Source: CAVRTM01 sp963696105
GTDB lineage: Bacteria > Actinomycetota > Actinomycetes > Actinomycetales > Dermatophilaceae
DNA: 64,000 nt
Direction: 5' to 3'
NCBI GenBank assembly: GCA_963696105.1
Contig: CAVOIP010000004.1
Span: 310,001 to 374,000 of the forward strand
Shown here: positions 15,910 to 25,127 of the stretch, piece by piece
Layout: every line of letters begins with the position of its first letter
Position numbering within the stretch: position 1 is the stretch's first letter
Made by a program: the position numbers and the translations under genes
The notes under the pieces: model-generated
Databases searched by the model: none
What the model was told of the DNA's origin: nothing
The model's input: the letters and a program-made list of their open reading frames with translations, nothing else

Positions 15910-16875
15910 TCAGATCCAGTCTCGGGTGCGGAAGGCGGTGTAGAGGGCGGTGACGATGGCTGCGCACGTGGTGAGGCTGAGCCAGAAGCCCCACTCCTTG
16001 CCGAAGCCGGGGTAGGGCACGTTCTGCCCGAAGTAGCCGGTCACCGCTGTGGGCACGGAGATGATCGCGGCCCAGGCGGCGAGCTTCTTCATGACGTTGT
16101 TGAGCCGGTGGTCCTGCATCGAGAGGTTCGTCTCGAAGATGGTGCTGACCATGTCGCGCAGACTCTCGGTCCACTCCGAGGCGCGCAGTGCGTGGTCGTA
16201 CACGTCCTGGTAGTTCGCGGTCAGGTCAGCCCCGACGACGTTCAGGTCGCGGCGCAGGAGCGTGTTGAGGACCTCACGCATGGGCAGCACCACGCGGCGC
16301 AGCTGCACGAGAGACTTGCGCATCGCGAACATGCGTTGCTGCATGTGCTTCTGGTGCGGCTCACCAAAGAGCAGCTCCTCGATGTCGTCGACCTCGTCAT
16401 CCAGGCGCTGGACGGCGTCGAAGTGGGAGTCCACGACCAGGTCCAGCAGGCCGTGCAGAAGGCCGCCGGCGCCCCCGGTCAGCAGGTCGGGGGCCGCGTC
16501 CCAGCGGCCGGTCAGGTCGTCTGCGTGCAGCCCCTTGTCGTGGACGGTGACCAGGGCCCGGTCCGTGACGAACGCGGAGATCTCTGCCAGGCGTAGGTCG
16601 GACACGTCGCTGCCCAGTTGAGCGGCGTAAACGGTCAGAAACAGGTGCCCCGGATACCGGTCGACCTTGGGGCGCTGGCGCCGGTTGAGCGCGTCCTCCA
16701 CGGCCAGCGCGTCAAGGCTCAGCTCCTCGCTGATGAGGGTCAGCTGGTCGCCGTCGTCGGTGCACAGATCGAGCCAGACGATCGTGTCGTCCTCAGCCAG
16801 GTAGTCCGAGATCTTCTCGGGGTCGAAGCCCTCAGCATCGAGCATGCCGTTGCGGTAGACCCGGGTGTGCGCCAT
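15910..16875 (-). CDS. CorA-family divalent metal transporter
   Basis: A 321-residue CorA-type channel protein. A large cytoplasmic domain (residues 1-255) ends in a long helix, followed by two C-terminal membrane helices. The pore signature, GMN in classic CorA, reads GYFGQNVPYPGFG here, so the methionine is replaced by glutamine; this variant is common in actinobacterial relatives. It ends TAFRTRDWI on the cytoplasmic side. Magnesium or cobalt uptake is inferred from family. It is monocistronic, and no M-box is seen upstream. Confidence 0.92.
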   Translation of the reverse strand: MAHTRVYRNGMLDAEGFDPEKISDYLAEDDTIVWLDLCTDDGDQLTLISEELSLDALAVEDALNRRQRPKVDRYPGHLFLTVYAAQLGSDVSDLRLAEISAFVTDRALVTVHDKGLHADDLTGRWDAAPDLLTGGAGGLLHGLLDLVVDSHFDAVQRLDDEVDDIEELLFGEPHQKHMQQRMFAMRKSLVQLRRVVLPMREVLNTLLRRDLNVVGADLTANYQDVYDHALRASEWTESLRDMVSTIFETNLSMQDHRLNNVMKKLAAWAAIISVPTAVTGYFGQNVPYPGFGKEWGFWLSLTTCAAIVTALYTAFRTRDWI

Positions 16876-17285
16876 GGCCGCAGATGGTGCCAGAGGTTGC
16901 TGTGGTCAGCCGCGCCGGTGGTCGGGCGCGTCTGCCGCGTCCCTCCTGGTGAGCCAACAGAGATCGTCGGGTCCGGGGCCGGCTCCGGGGTAACGGCCGT
17001 TCGCGTCAGAACGTCGTCCATGTAGCCCTGCGTGAAGCGGTGAGAGCGCCCCAGCCTGTCGTTCGGCAGTCGATGCGCGCGGCACGGGCACCACAGCCAG
17101 TCCTTGGTCACGTTGGGATCTGGAGCTGCTGCGGGAGCCGCCTCGGTCCCCGTCGCCCACGCCATCGCGGTGACAGGTACCAAGACGGCTGCGCCGCGGG
17201 GGAGGTGCCTCTCGTCAAGGGGTGGCCGGAGCCCTCACCAAGCGACGCGAAGCGCCGTTGCGGCCCAGCACCAGAACCCGACGCT
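16876..17285. other. 410-bp stretch without a supported gene
   Basis: Upstream of corA and downstream of the secreted protein gene. A minus-strand frame around 16900-17180 contains several hydrophilic motifs but no recognisable family. No riboswitch-like structure was recognised. Confidence 0.4.
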
Positions 17286-17750
17286 TCAGCTGGGCATGTT
17301 CTTGGCCTCGTCGCCGGCGTGCAGCTCGTCGATCTGCTTGGCGCTGGTGCTGTCGACGCTGAACGTGACCTTGTCGCCGACGACCAGGGCGGACGCGGTG
17401 GCCTCGCCGTTCTTGTCGATGTCGCAGGCACTGGTCACCGAGTAGGCGGTCGTGGCGGTTGAGGTCTTGATCGTGACACTGGAGGCGCTCACCGCGGTCA
17501 CCGTTCCCCTGAGGGCGAGCGCACCGTCATGTCCACCGTCATGTCCACCGTGCACCTCGTTGGCCTCCGGGACGCCGTCGGCGCCGTTGTCCCCGGGGTG
17601 GGGGTCCGCGGTTGTGGTGCTCGAGGTGGTGGTGGACACGCTGGGTGACGTGGTGGCGGCTTGGGCGCCCAAAGTGGTGGCCGGCACTGCGCCTGCGACC
17701 AGCCCGCACCGGCGTAGCCGATCTTTCGCAAGTCGTGAGTTGAGCTGCAT
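17286..17750 (-). CDS. Hypothetical secreted protein, DUF5666-like beta barrel
   Basis: A 154-residue protein. The N-terminus is basic and weakly hydrophobic (LRRCGLVAGAVPATTLGAQA), plausibly an export signal ending near residue 32. A Thr/Ser-rich linker (SVSTTTSSTTTADP) and a His/Gly/Asp segment (GGHDGGHDG) follow. The C-terminal part (ALRGTVTAVSASSVTIKTS and ALVVGDKVTFSV) resembles small DUF5666-type beta barrels. The start has GGGGAG upstream. Function is unknown. The downstream (left) flank is gene-free. Confidence 0.65.
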   Translation of the reverse strand: MQLNSRLAKDRLRRCGLVAGAVPATTLGAQAATTSPSVSTTTSSTTTADPHPGDNGADGVPEANEVHGGHDGGHDGALALRGTVTAVSASSVTIKTSTATTAYSVTSACDIDKNGEATASALVVGDKVTFSVDSTSAKQIDELHAGDEAKNMPS

Positions 17751-18225
17751 GTCAATTTCTCCCCGAGGTCAAAGGATGACCAGGCGTTACTGCCTGGCAT
17801 GCCTTCACCTTCGGGCCCGTTCCCTCGTCGCCGCTGTTGCAGACCTACGCGCGCGCTGTGAAGGCGACCCGGTCGGGCCCGGGCGCGCTCACCCTACGGC
17901 CGGGCTGGAAGTCGCGCCGTCGCAGGCGTTCGAGTTCAGGCCGGGCGGTGCACCGATACGGTCGTCGACGGCCAGCGCTCCGCTCGCACCAACATGCCGA
18001 ATTGAGGTTGTTTCCCGAACCGCATAACCGGGCTCGGGGCCGGCTCGTTGCTCCTGCTCAGAATCTGCACCGGTCGAGTCTTGCCGAGCGGCCGAAAAGG
18101 TGCACGCGCGCGCTGACCTTTGGCGTCGTCGTTCGGGTTCGGCTTGCAGGAAGCCCTTGCCGTCGACAAGCGCCTGACTCGCGATCTGCTGCCATCTGGT
18201 GGCACCGGTGGCAGGGTGCTGTCCC
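17751..18225. other. 475-bp stretch without a supported gene
   Basis: Divergent gap between the secreted-protein gene and the DinB gene. Both strands have open frames without motifs or consistent codon bias. It probably contains both promoters; none could be placed with confidence. Confidence 0.4.
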
Positions 18226-18807
18226 ATGGTTGACGACGCCGCGAAGGCCAACGTGTACAACTACCTGAGGCACGAGCGCGAGGCGGTGCTCGCCAAGCTC
18301 GACGGGCTCTCCGAGTACGACGTCCGTCGCCCGCTGACTGTCACCGGGACCAACCTGCTGGGCCTGGTCAAGCACCTGGCGACATGGGAGGCCAGGTACC
18401 TCGGCGAGGTCTTCGACCGTCCCTTTCCCGAGCCCTTACCCCGGTGGGACGTCGAGGCCGAGCGACTCGCCGACATGTGGGCGACCGAGCGCGAGGCCCG
18501 CAGCGACATCGTCGACCGCTACCGACGGGTGTGGGACCACAGCGACGCGACGGTGGAGGCCCTCGCCCTCGATGCCACGGGCCGCGTGGCCTGGTGGCAG
18601 GACGCCGAGGTGCCCTTGTTCAACATCCTCGTTCACCTGCTCGCCGAGACCAGTCGGCACGCCGGCCACGCCGACATCCTGCGCGAAGCGCTAGACGGAG
18701 CGGTAGGAACCGACGCGGAGGACATGGCCGAGCAGCGGCACGACCCAGCCTTCTGGACGGAGCGCCGCGAGGAGATCGAGGCGGCCGCCAGGTCAGCAGC
18801 CGGTTGA
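18226..18807 (+). CDS. DinB/DUF664 family protein
   Basis: A 193-residue four-helix-bundle protein of the DinB/DUF664 kind. KHLATWEARYLGEVF carries the first metal-binding histidine. WDVEAERLADMWA and HLLAETSRHAGHADILRE carry the conserved C-terminal histidines. Relatives include mycothiol- and bacillithiol-dependent transferases; whether this one uses mycothiol is unknown. I start at ATG 18226 (MVDDAAKANV), since upstream codons are not protein-like. Confidence 0.87.
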   Translation: MVDDAAKANVYNYLRHEREAVLAKLDGLSEYDVRRPLTVTGTNLLGLVKHLATWEARYLGEVFDRPFPEPLPRWDVEAERLADMWATEREARSDIVDRYRRVWDHSDATVEALALDATGRVAWWQDAEVPLFNILVHLLAETSRHAGHADILREALDGAVGTDAEDMAEQRHDPAFWTERREEIEAAARSAAG

Positions 18808-19104
18808 CCTGGATCGCGAGCCAGGAGTAGTGCCGCAATTCGTTGGGCGCGTGGTCTGGAACGAGCCGCCCCAGATGCGGCTCTTCGATGTCCTTGACGT
18901 CCTCCAGGGCGCCCGCTCGAAGCCGTCGTCCTGCCACCTTTCGCGACCTGCTCGAGACCCGCGCCGTTGTCAAGCCGCTCGCAGCCTCAAAAGTCCGGAT
19001 CTAGCCGTTGTCCGCGCGTTCGCTCCAGCCGATATGCGGATGCTGGAGCGCGTCATGCGCCAACCGGGCAGTGGTGCCTTGGTCACAGGCAGCGTCGCAG
19101 CTGT

Positions 19105-19824
19105 TCAGCGCGCTTCCAGCTCGAAGAACAGGAAGCAGATGAATGAGCGACCGTCCGCGTTGGGCAGCAGTTCCGCCGGGGTGTTGGCCGCGGGCGGCGG
19201 CTCAGTGACCGTCTTGATGCCGAACCCCGCACCGATGAACGTGTTGATGACGTCCTGCAGGGGGCGGTGCCAGTAGGTCATCCACACGGTCCCTTCGCCG
19301 AAGTCGTAGTCCTCGGAGTACTGCGTGAGGGCGAAGTAGTCAGCCTCCGGGTACACAATCGCGTAGACCGTGGGGTGGATGATCGAGACGATGAGCCGAC
19401 CGCCGGGCTTGAGCACCCGCCGCAGCTCGGCCAGTGCCGAGGCCCAGTCCTTGACGTAGTGCAGGGACAGCGATGCGACGACGAGGTCGAACGCGTCGTC
19501 GGGATAGGGCAGGGGCGCACCAAGGTCTGCGACTCTCACGTCCGCGTCCGCGCCCAGTCTTTGGCGGGCGAGTTCGACCATGGCGGGGCTCAGGTCGAAG
19601 CCCGACACCACCGCATCCTTGACGCGCAGAGCTGCCATCAAAGGGCCTGACCCGCATCCGGCGTCGAGAATCCCCATGCCCGCAACGTCGCCGGCGAGAC
19701 GAATCATCTCCGGACGCGCGTAGTAAGCATTGAAGAGGTTGTGCTCGTTGCTGGCCGAGTACGCGGCCGCGAAACCGTCGTAGTCAGCGACAGGGGCAGC
19801 GGACTTGCTCACCGAATCGGGCAT
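19105..19824 (-). CDS. Class I SAM-dependent methyltransferase
   Basis: A 239-residue methyltransferase. Motif I is ILDAGCGSGPLMAAL, with the acidic SAM-ribose residue in VVSGFDLSPAMVELAR. The UbiE/methyltransf_11 motif DDAFDLVVASLSLHYVKDW follows, and ELRRVLKPGGRLIVS is motif III. The substrate is unknown. No partner gene lies nearby; an IS110 remnant follows downstream on the same strand side. Confidence 0.92.
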   Translation of the reverse strand: MPDSVSKSAAPVADYDGFAAAYSASNEHNLFNAYYARPEMIRLAGDVAGMGILDAGCGSGPLMAALRVKDAVVSGFDLSPAMVELARQRLGADADVRVADLGAPLPYPDDAFDLVVASLSLHYVKDWASALAELRRVLKPGGRLIVSIIHPTVYAIVYPEADYFALTQYSEDYDFGEGTVWMTYWHRPLQDVINTFIGAGFGIKTVTEPPPAANTPAELLPNADGRSFICFLFFELEAR

Positions 19825-19908
19825 GACAGGTTTCTATCCGGGTCGCATGCGGGCGCCAACCAGGCGCGCGGTCCAGTCGGCGACGCACTCATCTGGCTCC
19901 CCTCTGTG

Positions 19909-20438
19909 TCAAGGGACAGGTTGGTCGGCTGTTGTGGCTGTGGCCTTTCGGGCTCGCTGGGTCGGGCGTAGCGTCGGTGTCGCGGGTCCGGGAAGTGGCT
20001 GATCCGAAGTGTCGATGTGCGGGTGCAGGTCGACCGCGCTGGATGTAAGAGTCGCCCCGCAGTGCCCTCCCGGGCCCGTGTCGGCTGCGCCGGCGTCGGC
20101 GACGAGGCGTCGGTACACGACGTCGGACAGGCGTCGTTTGAGGCAGCGCAGCGCCTCCATCCGGGTCTTGCCAGCGGCGAGCTTCTTCAGGAAGTACGCC
20201 CGGCCGCAGGTGTCGTGACGCAGTTGGACGATGGCCGCGATGTGCAGGACGTGGTTCATTCGCCGGTTCCCCCGGCCCAGATGCGCTGCGGCTATGCCTT
20301 CACGTAGCCGCGCATCGCTGTGTAACCGGCCCTGTCGGTGGTGAACCGGCCGGACCCCACCAGGTGCCCCTGATGGTCGACGACCTCGATGGTGGCCGAC
20401 AGCGTGTGGGGATCGACCCCGATGATCACGCCTCTCAT
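19909..20438 (-). pseudogene. IS110/IS1111-family transposase with internal deletion
   Basis: The first 48 codons (ATG 20438 behind AGGAGG) begin MRGVIIGVDPHTLSATIEVVD, the DEDD-domain start of IS110 transposases. The reading then jumps frame near 20293 to GIAAAHLGRGNRRMNHVLH and continues to a C-terminal domain with KLAAGKTRMEALRCLKRRLS and DVVYRRL. About 250 residues, including the other catalytic acids and the serine region, are missing. The element cannot transpose itself. Its ends were not located, as IS110 elements usually lack inverted repeats. Confidence 0.9.
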
Positions 20439-20855
20439 GACGCCTCCTGCACTCCCTCGAACCGGTATGGAAACGGCGAGGTGGGCAGTGCTACTACGAG
20501 CTGGGCAGTCCCCTCTTGAGCCACGCCTTGTCACGGTGCCCGGCAAGGCGCAGTCCAGATGAGAGCCACACCCAGCGGACCGGGCGGGCAGCCGCGATTG
20601 AGAGCATCCCGCCGGGCACCTGGATCGAGTCTGGCCAGACATCGATCCTGCGTGAAGTCTCCTAGTAGCCGCGTGGCGCGCACCAACATGCCTGGGGCTC
20701 CTGACGACCTCCGAGCTCCCGGCCGGATGCCCCGATCGAACTGCGGCTTCCTCGGACCTGGTGGTGCCCAGCGCCTCGACTTGTCGGAATCCGGTGGCGC
20801 GTGCGGGCGTGCCCGGTCTACCACGGAAGGGGCTGGCGCTGACGGCCGAGTTGGC
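20439..20855. other. 417-bp stretch between IS remnant and cupin gene
   Basis: It probably contains the upstream end of the IS110 element. No gene is supported; open frames on both strands lack motifs. Confidence 0.4.
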
Positions 20856-21359
20856 CTAGGGAGGGGGCAGCTCAGGGGGAGGCCCGACGATCTCGATGTG
20901 GTGCAGTGGCGCGGCACTCATGATGGATGCGAGATCGAACTCCCACTGCGTCGGCACGTCCCCCGTGATCGGGGTGCCGGCTGCACGAACGAAGTCGGCG
21001 AAGCCAGCCGGTGAGGTGACGGTGATCAGGCGGGCTCGCTCGGTGTGGATACCGAAGGCGTGGGGTTGGTTGGGCGGGAGGTAGATGGCACCCCCGGCCT
21101 CGAGGCTGAGGACGTCGCTACCGGACCACGCGGTGATGGCGCCTTCGAGGACGTAGAAAATCTCCGCCTCGTCGCGGTGGACGTGCATCGGGGTCGTGTC
21201 GCCTCGCACACCTCGCTGGTCGAGCAGCGCGACCGAACCGCCGGTCTGCGTCCCGTTCAGAACGATGTCGAAGATGGTGCCCCCGGCCCACAGGAACTGG
21301 GGTCGGTCACCCTTGTTCGTCACCGCAGCCGGCGGACCGTCTTGGCTCAAGTTGCTCAC
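20856..21359 (-). CDS. Cupin-domain protein
   Basis: A 167-residue single-cupin protein. Metal-binding motif 1 is MHVHRDEAEIFYVLEG (HxH and the glutamate), and motif 2 is around YLPPNQPHAFGIH. The shape resembles quercetinase-type cupins used as oxygenases or isomerases. The substrate is unknown. It stands alone in the accessory region. Confidence 0.88.
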   Translation of the reverse strand: MSNLSQDGPPAAVTNKGDRPQFLWAGGTIFDIVLNGTQTGGSVALLDQRGVRGDTTPMHVHRDEAEIFYVLEGAITAWSGSDVLSLEAGGAIYLPPNQPHAFGIHTERARLITVTSPAGFADFVRAAGTPITGDVPTQWEFDLASIMSAAPLHHIEIVGPPPELPPP

Positions 21360-21907
21360 ACTGCGCTCCCTTGGTGGCTCTGGCAGAACGACCTCAAAGA
21401 TGCCTGAGCGATCGAGGTCACGTGTAAGTCAGCAACGACAGAGTAGGGCGGCCGAGAATCCCACACGCCGAGTTTGCTGACGCCGGTGTCGCCGCGCGGC
21501 AGACCGTGCGGCCCTTCCTGCCCATGAGGTGAGGCTTCTCCTCCATGTGCTGCTGTCTCCTGTCAGGGCGGCGCACGGCGTCGTTGCGGGCGCTGCTGAC
21601 TGTCCGTCGACGGCAGCGTCTGCGTGTCATGACGGAGCTTGATCCACGTCATCCACCTGGCCGTCCGCATCGCCGGCCCTGGCCGCTTCGACCTCACACC
21701 GCAGACCACACCGGGTTGAGCATGACCCGCACCTTCCCCGTCCCGGTGTACGACGGACGCGCCGCGACCTGGACCCCCAACCTCCTCGGCGTACGCGGCG
21801 AACCTGAGCGCGACGGTCACGGGCACCGACCGCACCAGCGACGCCAAGCGAGCGGAGCCGGGCGCATCACCGCCGCACGCACCCGTGGCCGCGTCTGAAG
21901 CTCTGCG
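21360..21907. other. 548-bp stretch without a supported gene
   Basis: Between the cupin gene and the LLM gene remnant. Frames on both strands are short, Arg/Pro-rich and lack motifs. It may be decayed sequence of the accessory region. Confidence 0.4.
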
Positions 21908-22757
21908 TCAGCCGGGACTGGGCAACGCCAATTCGGCGGCGATCGCTCGGAGAGCGGGGACGACATCGCCGTCGGCCGGCTGTACCTGGACGCAGACGTG
22001 GTCGGCGCCGGCATCGAGGTGTGCCCGCACCGCGGCGGCCAGGACCGCTGCGTCCCCGTGAACAACGATTGCGTCGACGAGCCTGTCACTGCCCCCGCCC
22101 GCGACGTCCTCGGCGGTGAAACCGCCACGTTGCATGGTGCTGGTGTAGTTCACCATGCCCAGGTAGGCGTCAAGGAACTCACGGGCCACGCGCCGTCCGG
22201 CACCGGAGTCGGTGTCGAGGACGACCGTCTGCTCGGGAGCGATGAGCGCACCGGGGCCAAGGGTGGTCCTCTGTTCACGGGTCTGCGAGGGAATGGTCAG
22301 GTACGGGTGCGTGCCGGCACTGCGCTCGGCTGCCATCGCCAGCATCCGAGGGCCGAGTGCGGACAAGACCCGGGCCTCGACAGGTACCTCGCGCTGGTCC
22401 AGAACGTCGAGGTACTTGGACATGGCGTCGATCGGGCGCACCCGCTCCGGGGTGGCCTCACGGTGACCCGACCCGATACCCAGCAGCGAGCCGGCCCGGA
22501 TGCCTGGCCTGAATGCGGTGATAGGAGTCGGCCAACTCTGCCGCGTCCGACCTCCAGATGTTGACGATTCCGGTAGCGACCACGAGCGACTCGGTGGCGT
22601 CGAGCAGGCCTTCGGCCGGACGAAGGTCAGAGCCGGGAGAGCCCCCTTGCCAGAGCGTTCCGTAGCCGAGCTGCTCGATGCTCCTGGCCATGGCGGCGTC
22701 AACGGCCTTCACATTCCGCCAGACACCGACCGAGCCCAGACGCTCACTCCAACCCAT
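21908..22757 (-). pseudogene. LLM-class F420-dependent oxidoreductase, single frameshift
   Basis: The first 90 residues (RLGSVGVWRNVKAVDAAMAR to ADSYHRIQARHPGR) are in one frame. The rest (LLGIGSGHREATPERVRP onward) is in another. The joint is an extra G near 22490 in the GGCTCGCTGCTGG context. With that base removed a 280-residue LLM flavin/F420 oxidoreductase of the TIGR03620 type is restored, including DQREVPVEARVLSALGPRML. Either a real pseudogene or a consensus error; its place in a region of debris favours the former slightly. Confidence 0.75.
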
Positions 22758-22854
22758 GCCCGCTCTCCCATCCGCAAGGGGGCTCCATCCGTACCCGGCA
22801 CACTAACGTGGCGGGTCAGGCTGAGGGGCCCGGGCACGCACGCTGCGGGGAGAG

Positions 22855-22965
22855 TTGAGAGCACTGTCCATGCGAGTCCGCGGCAGGGGCGGCAAGGTCG
22901 TCTTCGTCCCGCCACCGCCTGCGGTCGGCCGGGCGATCGAACGGTCCGTCGACGAACGCACCGCC
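22855..22965 (+). pseudogene. Fragment of a tyrosine recombinase/integrase
   Basis: The reading LSMRVRGRGGKVVFVPPPPA followed by VGRAIERSVDERT resembles the middle of phage/XerC-type integrases, where a GKGxK(x)VPLPP motif precedes the catalytic part. Beyond about 37 residues the similarity stops. The catalytic R-H-R-Y residues are absent. This is a relic of a mobile element. Confidence 0.55.
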
Positions 22966-23033
22966 GACCAGGATCGTGGTCGAGCAGATGCGAACGTCCA
23001 GCCAGTTCCTCGGGCCAGCGACGACCGCGGGAC

Positions 23034-23492
23034 TCAGGCGCCCGCGATCAGAGGCCCAAGGCTCTGGTGCAGCGCGCCGATCGAACACGACAACCCGCCC
23101 CCCTCCCACCTGCCGACGCCGTCCTGGGACACGACCGGCTCGAGCACTACCGAGGGGTGGTTCTCCCCGGCCACGATCTGTGGCCAAGGGGCACCGAGGT
23201 CGTCCATGACGTCGTCCTGGAGCACGCTCGCGGCCCGGACAGCCAGCTCAGCCGGGTCATTCCCGACCGTCAGCCGGAAGGAGTGCGTTTCGGTCACGCC
23301 CAGCACCTCAACGTCGGCAGGGCCTGGCTCCCCGGCCACGAACGACTGGTACTGCGGTGTCGCGGGTCCGTAGAACTGCAGCGTGCCCGGTGGGCCGGCA
23401 AGCGGAAGAAAGTCCTGAACCACGGCGAGCAAGGTCTGCGCCGCCGGGTCGGGAACCTGATGAAGCCGACAGCGGGCGACGTCCAGAGCCAT
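23034..23492 (-). CDS. Hypothetical protein
   Basis: A 152-residue protein of unknown family. It is soluble with no membrane segment. FLPLAGPPGTLQFYGPATPQ, then VLGVTETHSFRLTVGNDPAE and VLQDDVMDDLGAPWPQI look like real protein sequence with balanced composition and high third-codon GC. It ends CSIGALHQSLGPLIAGA. It is the last gene of the accessory stretch before the conserved DUF4870-DUF3097-hrcA block. Confidence 0.6.
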   Translation of the reverse strand: MALDVARCRLHQVPDPAAQTLLAVVQDFLPLAGPPGTLQFYGPATPQYQSFVAGEPGPADVEVLGVTETHSFRLTVGNDPAELAVRAASVLQDDVMDDLGAPWPQIVAGENHPSVVLEPVVSQDGVGRWEGGGLSCSIGALHQSLGPLIAGA

Positions 23493-23581
23493 CTGCTGAT
23501 CCTGTCAGGCCATCGTGCAGCGGAGAGCGAAGGTCAGCGTGTTCTTCGAGGGCGCCCACGCGGTGCCGCTGAGTGAGAACG

Positions 23582-24106
23582 TCAGTGCACGAAGGTGATC
23601 GACAGCGGGTACTGGTAGTCCCGCCCCTCGCTCGCGGCGATCGAGGCCATGATCGTGAAGACCAGCGCCAGCACCCACAGCAGCGGGATCAGGAGCAGCC
23701 CGATCAGCACCAGGATGAGGAGCGCGGAGACGGCGTAGGCGATCGCCAGGGTGATGTGGAAGTTGAGCGCTGTCGCGGAGTGGCGGCGCACGAACGGGTC
23801 GCGGTCCTTGAACACGAGGTAGATGACCAACGGCACGAGGAACGACAGGAACGTGCCACCGAGCTGGGCGAAGATCGCCCACATCCGCGCCTCGGAGGGG
23901 GCGAGCGGAGCTGCGCCCGCATACGTCATGGGCGGCTGTGCGTGGCCCGGAGGGACGGGGGCGCCGGGGTGCGTTTGTCCCTGCGGCCCGTACGGCGGGC
24001 GCGGAGTGTCCTGTGGGGAGGGGACCGGCGCCCCCGGGGAGGCCCCGACGGGGGGCGTCCGGTCGGCCGGCCGGTCCTGGGGCACCTCGGGCTGCTGGTC
24101 GGTCAT
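23582..24106 (-). CDS. DUF4870 (Tic20-like) membrane protein
   Basis: A 174-residue protein. The first 70 residues are a proline-rich disordered tail. DUF4870 follows with three helices: RMWAIFAQLGGTFLSFLVPL, then HITLAIAYAVSALLILVLIG and LWVLALVFTIMASIAA. The motif KDRDPFVRRHSATALNFHIT between helices is typical. The start has GAGGGG at eight bases. It is commonly found next to DUF3097 and hrcA in actinobacteria; the function is unknown. Confidence 0.9.
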   Translation of the reverse strand: MTDQQPEVPQDRPADRTPPVGASPGAPVPSPQDTPRPPYGPQGQTHPGAPVPPGHAQPPMTYAGAAPLAPSEARMWAIFAQLGGTFLSFLVPLVIYLVFKDRDPFVRRHSATALNFHITLAIAYAVSALLILVLIGLLLIPLLWVLALVFTIMASIAASEGRDYQYPLSITFVH

Positions 24107-24152
24107 GGCGACATCCCCTCGGAGAGTGGAGCCCCAGTCTAGGAGGGGGACC

Positions 24153-25031
24153 TCAGGCCTCGACAGTGGTGACGAAGTCGATGAGCTCCTCGACGCTGGC
24201 CAGCAGCGACGGCTCGAGGTCGGCATAGGTGCGCACCGTGCCGAGGATCCGCTTCCACGCGTGGGCGATGTCGGTCTGCGTCCGGTGCGGCCACCCCAGC
24301 TCGGCGACGATGCCGTGCTTCCAGGACGTGCCCCGGGGGATGACCGGCCACGTCCGGAAGCCCAGCCGCTCGGGGCGCACGGACTGCCACACGTCGACGT
24401 ACGGGTGCCCGAGGATCTTGACGAAGGGCGCGTAGCGGCCGACCGAGCGAGCCTCGTCCACCAGCCGGCTCTCCTTGGTGCCCGGCACGAGGTGGTCCAC
24501 GAGCACCCCCATCCGCCGCGACGGGCCGGGCTTGAAGTCCCGGATCGCCCCGGCCAGGTCGTCGACACCGTCGAGCATCTCGACCACCACGCCCTCGATG
24601 CGCAGGTCGTCGCCCCAGACCTTCTCCACCAGCTCGGCGTCGTGACGGCCCTCGACGAAGATGCGCGACCCCGAGGCGACGCGGGCGCGGGCCCCTTCGA
24701 CGGCGCGCGACCCGCTCGCCGTACGGGAGGAGGCTGCCCTGGCCGCCTGCAGGGCGGCGCGGCCGGCCCCGGTCGGCGGGGTGAGCACGACCGGCGCGCC
24801 GTCGAGCAGGAACCCGGGACCGATCGGGAACCCCTTGGTGCGGCCGCGCCGGTCCTCCAGGTGGACCACCCGCACGCCGCCGGCCTTCTCCACGCGCACC
24901 ACGGCGCCGACCCATCCGGTCTCGACGTCCTCGACCACCAGGCCGGTCTCGGCCTCCACCTCGCGGGCGCGCCCCCCACGGGGAGCCCGCCAGTCGCCGG
25001 ACAGGACATCGGCGCCGTAACGATCGTTCAC
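24153..25031 (-). CDS. DUF3097 family protein
   Basis: A 292-residue actinobacterial conserved protein. The N-terminal YGADVLSGDW is the family start. GSRIFVEGRHDAELVEKVWGDD resembles a Toprim-like strand with EGxHD residues. LVDHLVPGTKE and KILGHPYVDVWQSVRPE follow. The Toprim resemblance suggests nucleic-acid chemistry but this is not established. The GTG at 25031 lies 15 bases from the CIRCE operator and diverges from hrcA, so HrcA might influence it too. Confidence 0.9.
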   Translation of the reverse strand: MNDRYGADVLSGDWRAPRGGRAREVEAETGLVVEDVETGWVGAVVRVEKAGGVRVVHLEDRRGRTKGFPIGPGFLLDGAPVVLTPPTGAGRAALQAARAASSRTASGSRAVEGARARVASGSRIFVEGRHDAELVEKVWGDDLRIEGVVVEMLDGVDDLAGAIRDFKPGPSRRMGVLVDHLVPGTKESRLVDEARSVGRYAPFVKILGHPYVDVWQSVRPERLGFRTWPVIPRGTSWKHGIVAELGWPHRTQTDIAHAWKRILGTVRTYADLEPSLLASVEELIDFVTTVEA

Positions 25032-25046
25032 GCGAGCATCGTAGAC

Positions 25047-25073
25047 TTGGCACTCGACATACCGGAGTGCCAA
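25047..25073. promoter_or_regulatory. CIRCE operator for HrcA
   Basis: TTGGCACTC-N9-GAGTGCCAA is a perfect inverted repeat with the CIRCE spacing (consensus TTAGCACTC-N9-GAGTGCTAA). It lies 54 bases upstream of hrcA. HrcA is expected to bind here and repress its own operon until heat shock. Confidence 0.93.
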
Positions 25074-25127
25074 GACCGCGCCCGCGCGGCGGCCACCACC
25101 CACGACCAGGACGGGAGAGATGCGCTG

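Noticed and set aside
16876..17040. M-box magnesium riboswitch upstream of corA
   Set aside because: The conserved M-box elements could not be found on the minus strand.
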